From Varroa destructor (lineage: Eukaryota > Arthropoda > Arachnida > Mesostigmata > Varroidae), in the NCBI RefSeq assembly GCF_002443255.2, contig NW_019211454.1:66975282-67039281 (forward strand): 64,000 nucleotides of DNA. The letters are read 5' to 3'. This document shows positions 25,689 through 38,900 of this stretch, one piece after another; position 1 is the first letter of the stretch, and every line of letters begins with the position of its first letter. Made by a program: the position numbers and the translations under genes. Under the pieces are notes generated by a model. The model saw only the letters and a program-made list of their open reading frames with translations, was not told the origin of the DNA and did no database searches.

Positions 25689-28600
25689 GTAAGCTATTCA
25701 TTAAATAAACAGCTCTAACCAGTAAAACAATAGCTTAAACAATGCGTTGTGTCTATCATTGAAGACATTTAACTGTGAATTTCTGAAAAATATAACTCTG
25801 CCAGGCGTGTCGTCCTATATAAGGTAAGGGGCATTGTTTTTGTCAAGAAAAACAAGTCGCAAGAGCTCAGCAAGGACAGCGACAGCAAATCAAACCTTTT
25901 TAACGTTGCCAAACGGGGCTTCCGCGGAGTTGACATCCTCTTTGTCTCAACTAGAGGAGTTACAGACGGCTTACGCGTGAGAACGTCAATACGTGCATGG
26001 CTGCGCCGTTCATAGATAAGTGAAACTGTTTATATTAACGCAAAATATGTGTAAGGACTAAAAATCTTGTTCAAGCCGGGATCAATCGTCAATATGTGTG
26101 GCAGATTTTTAGCATCCTTCTTCAGTCCTGTACTTTCATTCGACTTCAGTTTTGGCTTAATGTACTAGCGTCAATCTACCAAAAAATAGGTTACGGTAAC
26201 TATGAATTGAGGAAACAGAACATATCAGGAAATCCAGATAAAATGAGACAATGGGATGATGCAAATTCGCTGGCCTACAAGCACTTTATCAAAGAACAGA
26301 CAGGCGTGTGCTTGTCGTCAATCCTTCCTTTGAATAGGCTATAATTCACTCCAGACCTTTTAATTTTCCATCTTAAGATTGGCACGAATTCAGCCGCTTA
26401 CCGATCATGATCTGATAAAGGCCGACATAATGCAGATGGGTGTATTGTTTGGAATCCGTAAAGCCGCACAAAGTTGGCATTTTAGTACTCAGCCCCACGT
26501 TTCCAAACCGAGTATCAGAAAATTCACAGACTTCAGAGGTTGAACGAAAACTTATAAAAAATTAAAAAATGCTGTATTAGCAAACGATTGCAATATAGTA
26601 AAATAAAATCAAACTATTGTTTTGCATTATTTCGATGATTTAGCAGCACTTGATGAAATGTCCATTAGTGATTCCTGAATAAAAATCTGGAGGCTAACAG
26701 GGGAGGACTGACGCAAAAACATATTATGTAAACATAAAAGCAAATCCGCGAGTTCATGCAACAACACCCCTCCAACTAACGCTCACGCTCAATCAAATAA
26801 TACGATAAAAAACAAATAGACATTTTGTGATAAGATAATCTCGTTACTATCTATAAGGAACATCTAAATAGCGGTGTGTTTAACAGCTGACGATATTCCC
26901 TCCCTGCTACGAACAGAACATAAGGCCCCCAGTCGAATAAATGTTTTTACGTAGTACCACTCACGTGCCCCATAAAGCAGTACATGTTAGCACTTGCATA
27001 ACATACTTATAGCGGACGCATGCTTAACTTATTATATATAGAAAACAATATCGATAGGTTTTTATGCTTCTTCTATTGTTATAGCCTATTATGGATTCTA
27101 CTATATAAATGAAATCTTCTTTATGAGTTATATCGTTGTACTTGGTTGATGTACACAGCGCGGATTTAACGGACATTTCGTATAGCGGTATGTGACTGAT
27201 TATTCAGTCAATATTATTGTCTGCTTTAAACGAGCTCGCTTAATTTCGAATTATGCGTCAATAGCTTGAGTACATCATAGCATAGATTTACCTTTCTCTT
27301 TTTTAGCTCTCGACAGCATACCTAAAATCCTCGTATAACCAACCATTCGAAATGTTGTAATTATTATAGAAAGTCATTACTAAGCATCTAAAGTATTAAA
27401 AAATAAGGTCGTAATAGGCAAGCAAGAGGAGTTATGATGTCTCTTGTTGTGAATGGGTCTTGGCATAAGGTCCTTTGTTGGTTCGTGTGAGCATTAAGAG
27501 AGTGCTTCCCACTGTACGTAATTCAAAAGTAGTTAGTTGGTACCAAAAAACATAATCGTGAAGGCGTACATCAAAGAGCGAGATGCCACGTTAACTTAAA
27601 ATGAACTGTTCAGTAGTCACGAGATGCGTATAGTTGGACTGGGGACTTGCAATGTAGGCTAAAGCCGATAGTAAAATAATTATCTGAAATGATAATATAT
27701 TGTTTAAACTGATCGATAACTGAGATCGTGTGTTTACGTCGCCTTGTTTTATTGAGGACGTAATTACGTAGTTACTAAGCGTAACTAGATACCGGAATGA
27801 TGTTGCTTTTTCTGCAATATTAATTTCTAATTTGTTGCTAATGTACTCAAACTGGCGTCAGTTTCCTTTTGAAGCCAATCTGGCCAGTTACAATAGACCG
27901 AAGAGCTTTCTAGAGTTTATTGTATATATTTATTCTAGAGTTCACTAAGCTTTTTTTAGCTGCTCCGAGGTGATTTACGTCTTTAAAATGATTTGCTGCG
28001 TTATAGGCGTCAGATACAGGTGGTGCCAAGTGAGACAGTTAATTGAAACCTATAGCTTTAAGTACAAATAACAGGCTTGAAGAAAGCCGTAGCTGGCGAA
28101 ATAAATCGTAACACATCGACTTTTTCTGTAATCAACAAGTAGCCTGCAAAAATAACATATTCTAAAAAAAAGAGTATTGAAACTCAGCTCTAGGGCCATC
28201 AAATGCGTCACTGGTCTGATCGGGGTTAGCGTTATTCAACGGTGGCTCCACTCCAAGATTCGCACCTACAATTCCTTCCGCACTCTGCTCCAAATATACA
28301 CGCAGTCGTGTGTAATTCACGTTTCATCATCATGATTCATGTGTAATCACGCAATGACAAAGGGGGTGACATGACATAATACGATTTCACAAAAGTAAAA
28401 AAAAAAAGATCGAAAACTATTTATCTTATGCCTTTGTTATCTCGCCAACGGTGTAATCATTTAGCTAATATATAGCTCCTTTATTTAACCTGAACCTGCA
28501 GTACAAACGTACAAGTAGACCAATTCGCCGGGATCGTTTATGAAGTGATTGTTTCGGTTTGCCGAAATCTTGTTTAGTTGTGACACGATTGCTTTCTGTC

Positions 28601-29851
28601 CAAAAGAATGTAGCAAAATTATTTTTAGAAAATCAGCTTAAAAATATAGTAGAAAAAAGCGAAGGTAAAGAAACAGTCAGCTAGTGTGTCTCTATCTAAC
28701 CTTACAGAAAACAAGGTTTGAAAGGCGTATAGAGCCAAACGCTGACCTTGACAATTTACTTAAGCGTGACGTTCAATCGATGCCACGCGAGAAAAAGGTA
28801 CTCAATTTTAAAGTAAATAATGCTCGATAATGAAAATCAATTTATTCAATGAAGGCATCACACTTATAACGAGGATAATTAGTAAAATGTTTATCGACTA
28901 TATAATTAATGTGTTTTGAACAATTACAAGACAATGCTGTGCTTTTAGATAGTGAAAATACTCGCGCTTCTATCTATAGACATGTCAGTAGCGCGGACAT
29001 ACGATTAACCCATCTTTTCGTTACAGCTCCACCGAACACCTTCACTGTGTGTTTAGTTGCGTTGGCTTAATCGCTCGCATCATTGTAGAACTTGTGTGTT
29101 GGTAGTTGACAGTGCTGCCGTCATATTGCGCAAATCTCTACTGGTAAGCTTGCGTCGAACACTTTCGGAACAGATTTGTGTCTCAGGTGCTTGTAGCGTA
29201 TGTCAAACAAACAACGAAATGATATAGTTTCACAGTCATTCGTTAGTAGCAGGTGAAATATGTTTTACGCGCAAAAACTCGTTTTTGTATTTACCTATTT
29301 GTGCGCCATTGCTACTGATATGGAAATGCCCAGTAAAAACTGTTTAGCTGCATAATTGATGAGATTTAGTTACATTGAGTACGTGAGAGAACATAAGAAT
29401 CTATTAGTGTATTTTGTAGCTTATTCATCTCAAACAGACTGAAACGCGGTAAGACTGTTAAGGGATTTTGTGTTTTTTTTTACTTTCAGTGCATATGTGT
29501 CCTGACGCGCAGCGGTGTCCGCACCGTGTTGATGTTTTTATTTTATATATGTTTTATGTAATAATTATAACGCATTACTTCATTGACCTATATAACATGG
29601 CTCTAAAATTCGAACTATTTTTTGTATAACTCTTACAGAAATAGGCTGCCGCATTTGTGTGTGTGTGTGGAATTCTCTAAGTCGTTGTCTATACTGCTCA
29701 CACATTGGCGGCGCGGTAATTTGGGCAGCTCTAATGCTAATAACATATAAGCGAGTGTGATTGTTTTACCGCCTTGCCGTTATGGATTCCTGCTAAAAAA
29801 ATATGCAAGTTGTCGTGGTACTGTTAAATAAATCAGTGATGGCCCTTGTCG

Positions 29852-29898
29852 GCGCTTGTGATCCCGCCATGAGGATTATCAAGGAGGGTCACAAGCGC
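29852..29898. repeat. GC-rich inverted repeat, 10-bp perfect arms
   Basis: GCGCTTGTGA (29852-29861) pairs with TCACAAGCGC (29889-29898). The helix can extend inward by TCC/GGG with one G-T wobble, leaving a loop of about 20 nt. It lies about 650 bp upstream of the AKR-A start codon, outside any exon I recognise. Confidence 0.85.
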
Positions 29899-30553
29899 GG
29901 AGAATGAAAGTTGATTAGATATGATATGTACTCAGTAGAGCAGGCCATCTTTTGATCAGTGGCTACTCTGACCTGGCATAATGGGTTCTTGGCAACTATT
30001 CAAATAGCTTGAGATTGCAAAGGAAGGAGTATATAGCTGGATAGCGTATCGCCTGTAAATCGAACCCTCTGCAAGGTATAATTATAAGCCATCAAAATCG
30101 TTCTGTATGATTAACGTCTTGTCTTCGAGTGAATTGTGAATTGTGCCTACTATTCAGTTGTTAGTTTTCTCAGCTTGAGAGTGTTGTCAGCTTGGGTAAG
30201 TTTCATAGTACTTAGTGGTTGATGGGTTACTATGTGCTGCCGTTTGCTTCTCTCGACCCCGTTTCTCGAGCTCTAAGGATATAGCGGCATACAAAATGAC
30301 AGAAATGAAAAGAATGTGAGAATGTCGTATTTTTCATTAAGCTTATAGTTATGAAAATATTTTGGTTTGTTGCGTTTTGTAGTAGGATGGTCCGTGATCT
30401 CCGTTTTTTTTGGAGCCATCATTTCAAATCTATTTTTTTTCATTTATAATAGAAAGTGTATTTACATTTTGTCACAAAAACGTTGTTATGATCTATATTA
30501 TTGGACTAAATAATTTTTTTTTTCTACTAAAATGTACTGGAACTAGAATCAAG

Positions 30554-31513
30554 ATGCAGCTGCAGCAAGCTCCGAAGGTGAAACTGTCCGACGGACATGA
30601 AATCCCCATCCTTGGACTTGGAACCTGGAAGGTAAAAAAAGCCTAATGTTTTTGCTTTAGTTTGGAATTTTACAGATATCTCTAACGTAGCCACGAAGTT
30701 CCTGTGACTTCCTCCCACAAAAGACAATGAATAAAATTTGCATTCAACGGTCAGCTAATTAAGGATAACTGTTCAAAGTATTTTTTTAATATTGGCCAGC
30801 ATTAGCATGCCCACAGTAGTATTCACCATTAAAAGCACTGTGCTCCAATGAAAATTCTTTTTCAGTCGGCTCCTGGAGATGTATACAAGGCAGTGTGCCA
30901 TGCCATCGATGTTGGATACAGGTAACATATTTGATTTAACGAAAATTAGCGTGTCGCTAAGACTGAAATAGGGCTGGACAGACAAATTAGGCAAACGGAA
31001 CAAATCCAACTAGAAAGGGTCATGTACAATTAATAACATAGTATAACATTAACCGAAGGTTTTTTAAATATTTTACTTATTGCAAAGTTAAGGTTATTGT
31101 GCGCAATTTTGTTGCCATCGAGGCAGTGACAACCAAAATACCATTATTTTTTTATGTACCGTATATATTGAAAGATATTTGATTCTATTCTCAGGCACTT
31201 TGATTGCGCGTTGGCTTACCAAAACGAACATGAAGTCGGTAAAGCTATTCGGGATAAAATTGCCGCCGGACGCGTTAAGAGGGAGGACCTTTATGTTACT
31301 AGCAAGGTTAGATACCGTTCTCGTAACGGATCTTTATTTAGCCAATCATAATTTTTTTCACAATTCGCACAAGAAGATTAGATCTTTTGGTTGGTTGAGC
31401 TATTGTCGCATTACAAATTTCCAGAGTAGGGATCCAAACCACTAAAGAAGGCATTAAGCAAACTGTAAAGTTTCAACAAAAGGCGAGCTGTGGTTATAAA
31501 ATAGTTAAAATTA

Positions 31514-31553
<40 letters not shown>

Positions 31554-33011
31554 AATAATTAAAATTATTTAATATAAAATATGATATGTTATAAAATGTG
31601 AATTTATTGAAGGCTTCTAGAGTACTTTGTTTTCTGCTCACAAGTAACCATGTAGAATAATTGATCGGAATTCAAACTTAAAGTCAGTCTGTGGTCGAAA
31701 AGAATATACAGCGTTTAACAGTTGATGTTTATCTTTAACATTTTAGTGTTGGAACACTTTCCATCCTCGAGAGTTGGTTAAGGAGTCCTTCAAGAAAACG
31801 ATGACTGATCTGGATATCGGTTATCTCGATTTGTATTTGATTCACTGGCCTATGAGCTATCAGCACGGCGGTGAGACTTTCCCCAAAGATAAAGATGGAA
31901 ATATTATTACCAGCGACGTGGACTTCGTAGAAACCTGGAAGGGAATGGAGGATGTAAGTTTAATTAGAAAATACAAGCAGTTCCTTCTGTGATGTCCAAT
32001 TATTTGTAGAGTAATACAGCGTAAAGAGCATTTAAGATAAAATATTATGCAAAGCCCAAATTCGTAGGCCGAAAAATAAAACTGACCGCAAGACTCTGCA
32101 TACATTACTTGGTGGCTCTAACCCATTTGACTAAATTGGTGCCACATTATAATTTCAAACCATATGATTTGTTTTAGTCAGTGTAGTATATATATGTATG
32201 CGTTTTCGTTGTTCAGTTGGAGCTGTTTCATTCGATTACACGGCGATGTTTAATTGAAGGAATAATGTAATTTCTATTCTGTGTCAGTTGTTTGCTGAAG
32301 GCAAAATCCGTAGCCTGGGACTTTCGAACTTCAACTCTGAACAGGTCGCACGCATTTTGGAGATTTGCAAGGTTAAGCCGGTGATGAATCAAGTTGAAGG
32401 ACATCCCTATCTAATTCAAAACAAGTTGCGGGAGTTCTGTGAAGCACGTGGAATTAAGCTAACCGCATACTGTCCACTCGGCTCACCCGACCGGCCCTGG
32501 TTAGTAAGAATTGCCGATCTCGTCATCGGTGCCAAAGTGAACAGTTATATAAATCTAGTTTTAATCTATTTGTACGTATTCAGTGTAAATTTTGGTAAAC
32601 ACCATTAGTTTGGAAACAAATATTCGCGAATTCCTTATGACTTTACCGATTCGCGTGGACTGACCCTAACCCGATTATTGCTACCATTTTTGCAATACTG
32701 TCGCTGATCTTCTTAACAGGGCTAGTGCTGACGAGCCTCCTCTTCTCCACCATCCAAGACTTAAAGAAATTGGCTCTAAGTACGGCAAGACAGCAGCTGC
32801 TGTTCTCCTGCGATTCCAGATCGATCGTGGTGTAATCGTTATTCCGAAATCGGTAACACCCGAGCGAATCGAGGCTAACCTAAACGTCTTTGACTTCAAA
32901 CTCAGCCCTGAAGATATTAAAGAAATCGAGACGTTTGATCGGGGCTACCGCTTCTGCAAACTTGAAAGTTTTAAGAACCACATTTACTATCCATTCAATA
33001 TTCCATTTTAA
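30554..33011 (+). CDS. aldo-keto reductase AKR-A (AKR1-like), six exons
   Basis: NADPH-dependent carbonyl and aldehyde reductase of the aldo-keto reductase family, expected to be cytosolic. Coding exons are 30554-30631, 30866-30921, 31195-31306, 31747-31953, 32288-32499 and 32720-33011, all with GT-AG introns, giving 318 aa, the usual AKR1 length. The TIM-barrel family signature [14 protein letters not shown] is present. The catalytic tetrad is complete: Asp48, Tyr53, Lys82 (VTSK) and His115 (YLIHWP). The cofactor loop [10 protein letters not shown] (263-272) supplies Lys265, Ser266 and Arg271 for the NADPH phosphate. The start is the first Met in frame before [18 protein letters not shown]. 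It heads a + strand tandem cluster with a pseudogene and AKR-B. Introns 2 and 3 are AT-rich, and intron 3 carries a (TA)n tract. Substrate cannot be predicted from sequence. Exon joins are by inspection. Confidence 0.93.
31518..31548. repeat. (TA)n microsatellite in AKR-A intron 3
   Basis: About 15 TA units lie in a strongly AT-rich part of the intron between coding exons 3 and 4. Confidence 0.95.
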
Positions 33012-33174
33012 TAAGAAAAAAGCAATGAGCGGCAATTGTTGCGCCTAAAAAACTGCAAGATAGAGAAAGCATTTAATACGCCATAATATAATTTCACTGT
33101 TTGTTGATATACGTTATCCACTTTCGAAACTATTACGTCTTACGGGACTTCCAGTAGGGTTTCCATGGTTCGTT

Positions 33175-33180
33175 AATAAA
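33175..33180 (+). terminator. polyadenylation signal of AKR-A
   Basis: A canonical AATAAA lies 164 bp after the AKR-A stop codon and is the best candidate in the 3' flank. Confidence 0.6.
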
Positions 33181-33600
33181 CAAAGATAGACTAATCAGAA
33201 GTACGTATTTTCCTTTTTTCCTAAGACAATTAAAGTTGATCGATTACACGTAATGAGCAAGCGTAATTTCAGCATCAATCGGGAAATTATTTTTAGAATT
33301 AGAATGATTAGAGAAATCAAGTGTTTTCTACATTTTAATTATTGTTTTACTAATTCTTTTTTTTTAGCTACTTCTGCTGCTGTGTCGTTCTGTTGTTATT
33401 TTTACATGGACCAGATCAGACAGTTCATTATACAATATTTATTTCTTCCCGTTTGTGATCATTTTACTGTCAGGCAGCTTTAGCTTATGTTTTAACAGAC
33501 TTCCCTTACTATATTAATATGCAAATCTACGTGCAACCTAAAATCTGAAATATTTTACCTAGAACGTTCCCTTAGCGCTTGGTTCCGCAATCATAAAATA

Positions 33601-33909
33601 TTGTCGTATCAATGCTTTTTGATGAATGTCAACATGTTAGGGTGCTCGCAAGGGCCTTACGGCATCTCAAAGGAAGTGACGCAATCTGCTATTAAAAGGG
33701 ATTTCCTCGAAAAAGTTGCAGAAGCAGTCAATGATGAAACAGATGAACTTTCTATCGGAATCATTCATACACCTGGAATCGTCGACAGCTGCTCTTTTCA
33801 TTATAATCTCGAGCAATGCTTTTTTGCTTTTCTTTTTACCCACTTGCTGCTTACAAATATAATCTGTATGGCAAATGTTGTCAACAATGATATGGGAAAT
33901 TTTGCTTAG
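33601..33909 (+). other. unrecognised open frame, coding-like core
   Basis: An open frame of 102 codons between AKR-A and the AKR pseudogene. The middle (about 33645-33795) has the balanced, charged composition of a real exon, for example GISKEVTQSAIKRDFLEK and IGIIHTPGIVDSC. The ends are hydrophobic, AT-rich and intron-like. I do not recognise the family, no partner exon was found, and no clear splice sites bound the core. It could be a single exon of an unseen gene, a pseudogene fragment, or chance. Confidence 0.25.
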
Positions 33910-34150
33910 TTCAAAGTTTGCGAAGGCGCTTTATCTAATTTGTCAGGAAAATATTCTATGTTGATTCGATACTACTTTGTCCGGAAGAATCCACTTCCTT
34001 GAACCTCAAACTAACTTTTGTTGATGCAGAAAGACTTTCGTCTCTGAAGGTTTACATTGCTGACGTCTTAGCTTCGATGTTAAAATGAACACCGCTACGT
34101 TTTCCCGCAATACCGTTGCTGCCTGTATTATCTTTTCTTTATTGATCTAG

Positions 34151-35930
34151 ATGCCACTTAACAAGTTCTCAAGATGAAGTTGTCAGATGGAAAAATTCTA
34201 TGCATTTTCGGATTCTGCAATAAAGAAATTATTTGGAGATTGTGCCTTTGCCTGATTGTTCGTTTCGCGGTCTCCTTTTATTATATCTATTTCGTCGTAG
34301 CCGGCATGATAATGCACTGTAGCAAAAAACCTTAACTGAATAACTAAAGTCATCTTTGCAAAAAGAAAACTGCTGTTTCTCATTTATAGCAGTTTGATTG
34401 GAAGTTAAACGGAATATCAACTTATCTCCACGAACCTATTGACTTTTGCTTCGCACTTCTCAACAGTTTCTGGGTTATTAGTAGCACGGCACTAATAAAC
34501 AGGCTAAATATGGGTAGTTACTGAATGTATTGGTGAAAGGTTTCCTCTTTTTATGCAATACATTCATATGAAGGCATTACTAGTGAGGTTAAATACCAAT
34601 TGTATCAATATATGTTAAAATAAATATATGAAAATGCGATAACTATTTAATGTAACTACTTTCGAACCTGCAGAAACGCTGCCATAAACAGGCTAAATAA
34701 GTACAAACCCGGATGAATGAAATTTATCTCACAATGGATTGTAATAATTTGGAAGCGGGAATAATCTAGGCCAGTGCAGATTTCATACCCATCTACCGTG
34801 TTAATCTTTAATAACTGATTATTTCAATGTTGGCACAGTACCGTTTACTGGATCTCGTCAAGGAGTCATTTAATAAAATTAGAAGATCTTGACATCCGCT
34901 AGCAAACTTTGTCACTCGTAAAGCATTCAACATTGTTGCGAAATATTTTCGTACTGGATATTGAGACCTACTAAGAATGGAAGATGCAAATTTCGTGCAT
35001 GGGTAAGAAACGTTATCCTCAAAAAGGTATAGGGAGAGCATAAAATAGTAAAGCGAGCTCTGGAATGAGTTAAGATCAGTTCATAGAAAACCTTTAGCTT
35101 ATTTTTAAAATAATGAACTGCGGTTGGCTTAAACTACATTTTTCGAATCATTTGTTTTACGCTCTTATGACCTCGTGAATTTCATGTAGGCCTGTCATGT
35201 CGGACTTGAAATTTACGTATTGTATAAAACACAACGCATACACCGTATTCCTAGTTACCGATGCAACATATTTTGCGTTGCAGGACTGCTTTTCTATATT
35301 ATGTATTCGCTCTTGCTTACAGACATCTGAGAATACGTTGCAAAATTATAAGACATCCCTCAAACTATCTTTACAAGACTACAAAATTTCTGCGAAGAAC
35401 ATGCCATTCAGTTTACCGCATATGGTGTCTTTAGCCGCGCCCGATGCAGGCCTTGGTAATTATAATATTCTAACGTCATCGATTTGTCCGACCCAGCAAA
35501 TTTTTTTGATTTCGGCACAGTTTACGTTTGACAATTTATGTACGAAATTATTTTCACTGAATATCAAGTTAATAGAAGTTGACTGCACGTTTCATACGTT
35601 CATACTCATTTTTGTTGTTATATTACGGCCGGCCTGATTTTTTTGCCTCAGTAGGTCTCAGGCGGACGCACGGATGTCCACTTCATCAGCATCCGACGAT
35701 TAAAGAGACTGCTGACAAGCATGGCAAAACATCAGCTGTTGTTCTTGCGCGATTCCAGATCGACTGCGGTGCAACCAAAATCGGTGACACCCAAGTAAAT
35801 TAAGGCTAACCCAATATTTCCAATTCCAAGCTACAGGGACAAACTTAAAGCATTTAACCTCGGCTACCTCTTTTGCTCCTCTGACAATGGTACAGATCAC
35901 CCTTATTACCGATTCAACATTCTATACTGA
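34151..35930 (+). pseudogene. decayed third aldo-keto reductase copy
   Basis: Three blocks align in order with AKR-A exons. The exon 1 remnant (34151-34215) keeps an ATG, then after a one-base shift reads VLKMKLSDGKI, matching [12 protein letters not shown]. The exon 4 remnant (34828 to about 34993) starts TGTTGG like AKR-A exon 4, reads LVKESFNK and then, after a frameshift, LEDLDIR; its acceptor AG is lost. The exon 6 remnant (35662-35930) reads KHGKTSAVVLARFQIDCG, has a deletion removing the IPKS cofactor segment, a premature stop, and ends with FNILY and a stop where AKR-A has FNIPF. Exons 2, 3 and 5 were not found. Because exons are separated by intron-like sequence, it arose by DNA duplication, not retroposition. 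The disrupted frame and missing cofactor loop rule out an enzyme. Confidence 0.88.
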
Positions 35931-38900
35931 ACAATTTGCTACCGGTTTTTTAAAAAAGACTCGTAGCCTATATATGCAGGTCTAACATATGCACCACTAA
36001 TAGGTTGTGTATTCGTTCTTAGCTGATTATGCATATATCATTTATTGATGTAACTTTTGTCATGGCAGGACTAGATTCTCAAAAAAATAATAAGAAAAGG
36101 AATGTGAATCCTTGCGGCCTAGTGTGCACGGTTAAATCGACTGGCAACTTCCTCTCTATAAGTCAAAGGGTGTGTCATTAGATGTCGATATTCTTCATTG
36201 AAGTGTCGTGAAATCATCATCCTCGAGGTTTCTTCTTTTATATAAGAAACCCATATGTAAATTTTATTTACGAATACCGGGCCTCCCTTTAATAATCTGT
36301 CATGGTACTGCAGCGTTTTGGCTAGCATCTTTTTACTGCAATGGTACCCACGGGATTCATACATTTTTCTTAGCCAAAATATGTGCAAAAGGTAATTTAA
36401 TTGGTAATTATTAGTAATCTGTTTTAAGTGCATGGCACGAAATTCTCTAAGTAGGCATATTCTAAAGTAACACTGTTAGAAACACTGTTCGGAAGGACGC
36501 ACGTTCTTTATCTATATAATTCGTCAACAAATAAAATCTGATTGCTTGAACCAAACTACGGTTCACCGTAACGTTTACACTAAAATTATTAAGAATCGAT
36601 GGTACAGACGAGCATTGTTCCAACTTATCTAAACTACATATAGCCATTTGACTGGTTCTGACATTTAAAGTCTTCGTAAAACTGGCCAATGGTGCTAAGT
36701 TAGCATCGTCCAACAGGTTCAACAAAAGTTGTACTTTCATGCAGGTTATACTGCATTCAAGCTACAACTGCATGAGGGCATTAAGATCAGTTGGACTTCG
36801 ACACGGCTAATGAATATAGCCGACAGCGTCATTCGAGTTACGCGCGACCGCCAAAAGACGTTAAATTAAACAGTTATAGTTAGTGCACATTTACTCGCTA
36901 TCGCCGTCTAATCCGGAAATGTTGGTCCAATCATTTATTCGTAGATCCTGTTGGTTAGTAATATAGTTCACATTACTTCGCATATTACGCCCATATAAAA
37001 TCTTTGGTCTGAACCAAAAGCTTTTTTTGGAAACATTCACAATGCTTCTGTTATTACGATTGATAAAATTATACGCAGCCCTCATAAACACGTGTGAAAC
37101 GTGGAACTAACGATGTGAGCGATGCAAAGCCGGGAACGCAGTTACGCGTCGCATTCGTAACAATGAAAATCCTTCTAATCGATGCCGCTGATAGGGAACT
37201 TCATCACGATCTTATTGAGGTATAGGATCACCAAGACCGATCGCCCTCCGCTTGTCGGCAATACCGACGATTTACCACTGTGGTCGTTCTATGCATTACC
37301 ATTCTGCTAGTCGAACTTTCGTTGAGCACTTTCATTCATTTGTCAGCCCGCTTGCATTAACGATTTACTGCTTCGTATAGAACTATATCCCATATATATA
37401 TACAGGATATATGTATATACAGATCTACTTGAATTACTGTTGTTTTTCCAACTGTGCAATACTCCCGTTTTGTTTTGTTTGAAATGTTCGATTTGCCTAT
37501 GCAAGCGGAATAGCTATAATTATTTATGCAGTTGCTTGTCTCTGTCTTCCCATTTCTTAAATAGGCTCCGTCCTTGAAAAACAACAAGGAGAGAAATGAG
37601 AATGAGCGGATGAGTGCTATTGCTACTCGAAGAGCGGAATCCAAAACAGCATTACGACTATATTAAAGATGAAACAGCGTCGTCGGGCAGCCTAGACTTT
37701 CATTAAGGGACTCGTCGATCCAAGTCTCAATTACTGACTGAATTGTGTTGTTTCTTATGTTTGTATGTTGATTATATATTTAGAATTTAAGAGTTGTGGT
37801 TATGGCTAGGAAAGCCAGGACCATTCATTGCCAAATTAGGTCAAAGGTTATGGTCCGTGTGCCATAGGTCTACCAGAAGTTGTAATGCGCAGTGTGTTGT
37901 CGGGCTTTGAGTGGCCCAACTCCTAGCACATCGGACGCATGATCATGATTATCCGTTGGGTTCTACATTGAAGCTACTTAGTTGTTTAGATTTGTCTGCA
38001 AAATTCGTATCGGAGTCATATACTTCCTCAATGACTTAACAGCAATATCTCATCCTGGCACATATAACCTTTAGCATGATCATGCAACCCAATGTAACCG
38101 TTTTTAGAGAAGGTAACTTACATTCAGTTCGTATCTAAAGGCGTAGCTTTAAGATACGTGAAACTAGTAGAAAAAAAAACCTAGTAAAACGATGGTTATT
38201 TTGTATATTTATCGTTAAACAAATATTTTATAAAGTGCAGTAAAATACGTAGCTATCCTATGTAGCCCCACTCTTTCGGATATGATCACAAAAGCATAAA
38301 TGAAACCAAATTTTTCACCCGCAAACATCGGAAAGATGTTAAAATGTGATAACATTAAATATTAAAATACCGCTTTTTTCATTGGAAAAAAAGTGATCCA
38401 CATAGCCCTTGCTCCATGTAACCCTAGTTTTTTTTCTATATGCTACGTACGAGAGGCCCTGTGCTGTACATATATGTAGAAACTAAGGACGTTGAAGGCA
38501 CGGGAGTTTGCTGGCGAGAGGAAGAAGAGAGCACAAAGGAAAGATATTTCGAAACATTAACGTTGTAAGACACCTCGCACTTGTTGTATCTTACGCATGC
38601 TTGGATACTGTTGACTGAAGCCGAAGCCAGCCAACGAGAGGATATCCCCGTAGTAAGAACAAGATACGTGAATTGTGTTTGTTTTTTGATTTTCTAAAAA
38701 GACATTAAGTCTGTTTGTTTCGTTTATCCGCTAACATACCTAAGTATTCGCCTTTTTTCCTTATTTTTTCCACGATCAGCATTGCGGTGTTGCCTTTTCT
38801 TCTTATTTAGAGTACGGCTAGCACATACCGTGACACTGATCAGTTGTGCTTTTAAATACCCATACGGTAAGCGAGCCACAGCACAAACAAGATAAAGGGG

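Larger units (their letters stand above)
20392..30553. other. gene-poor stretch up to the AKR cluster
   Basis: No supported gene. Visible structures are inverted repeats at 23195, 23427 and 29852 and a (TA)n tract at 25666-25688, plus a short (TG)n near 29657. Open frames of 60-84 codons are scattered on both strands and are not recognised. The last few hundred bases before 30554 should hold the AKR-A promoter and 5' UTR, but I see no clear TATA box or 5' exon. Confidence 0.55.

Noticed and set aside
35197..35637. 146-codon open frame inside the AKR pseudogene
   Set aside because: It does not align with AKR exon 5 or any family I know, and most likely is a chance frame in former intron sequence.
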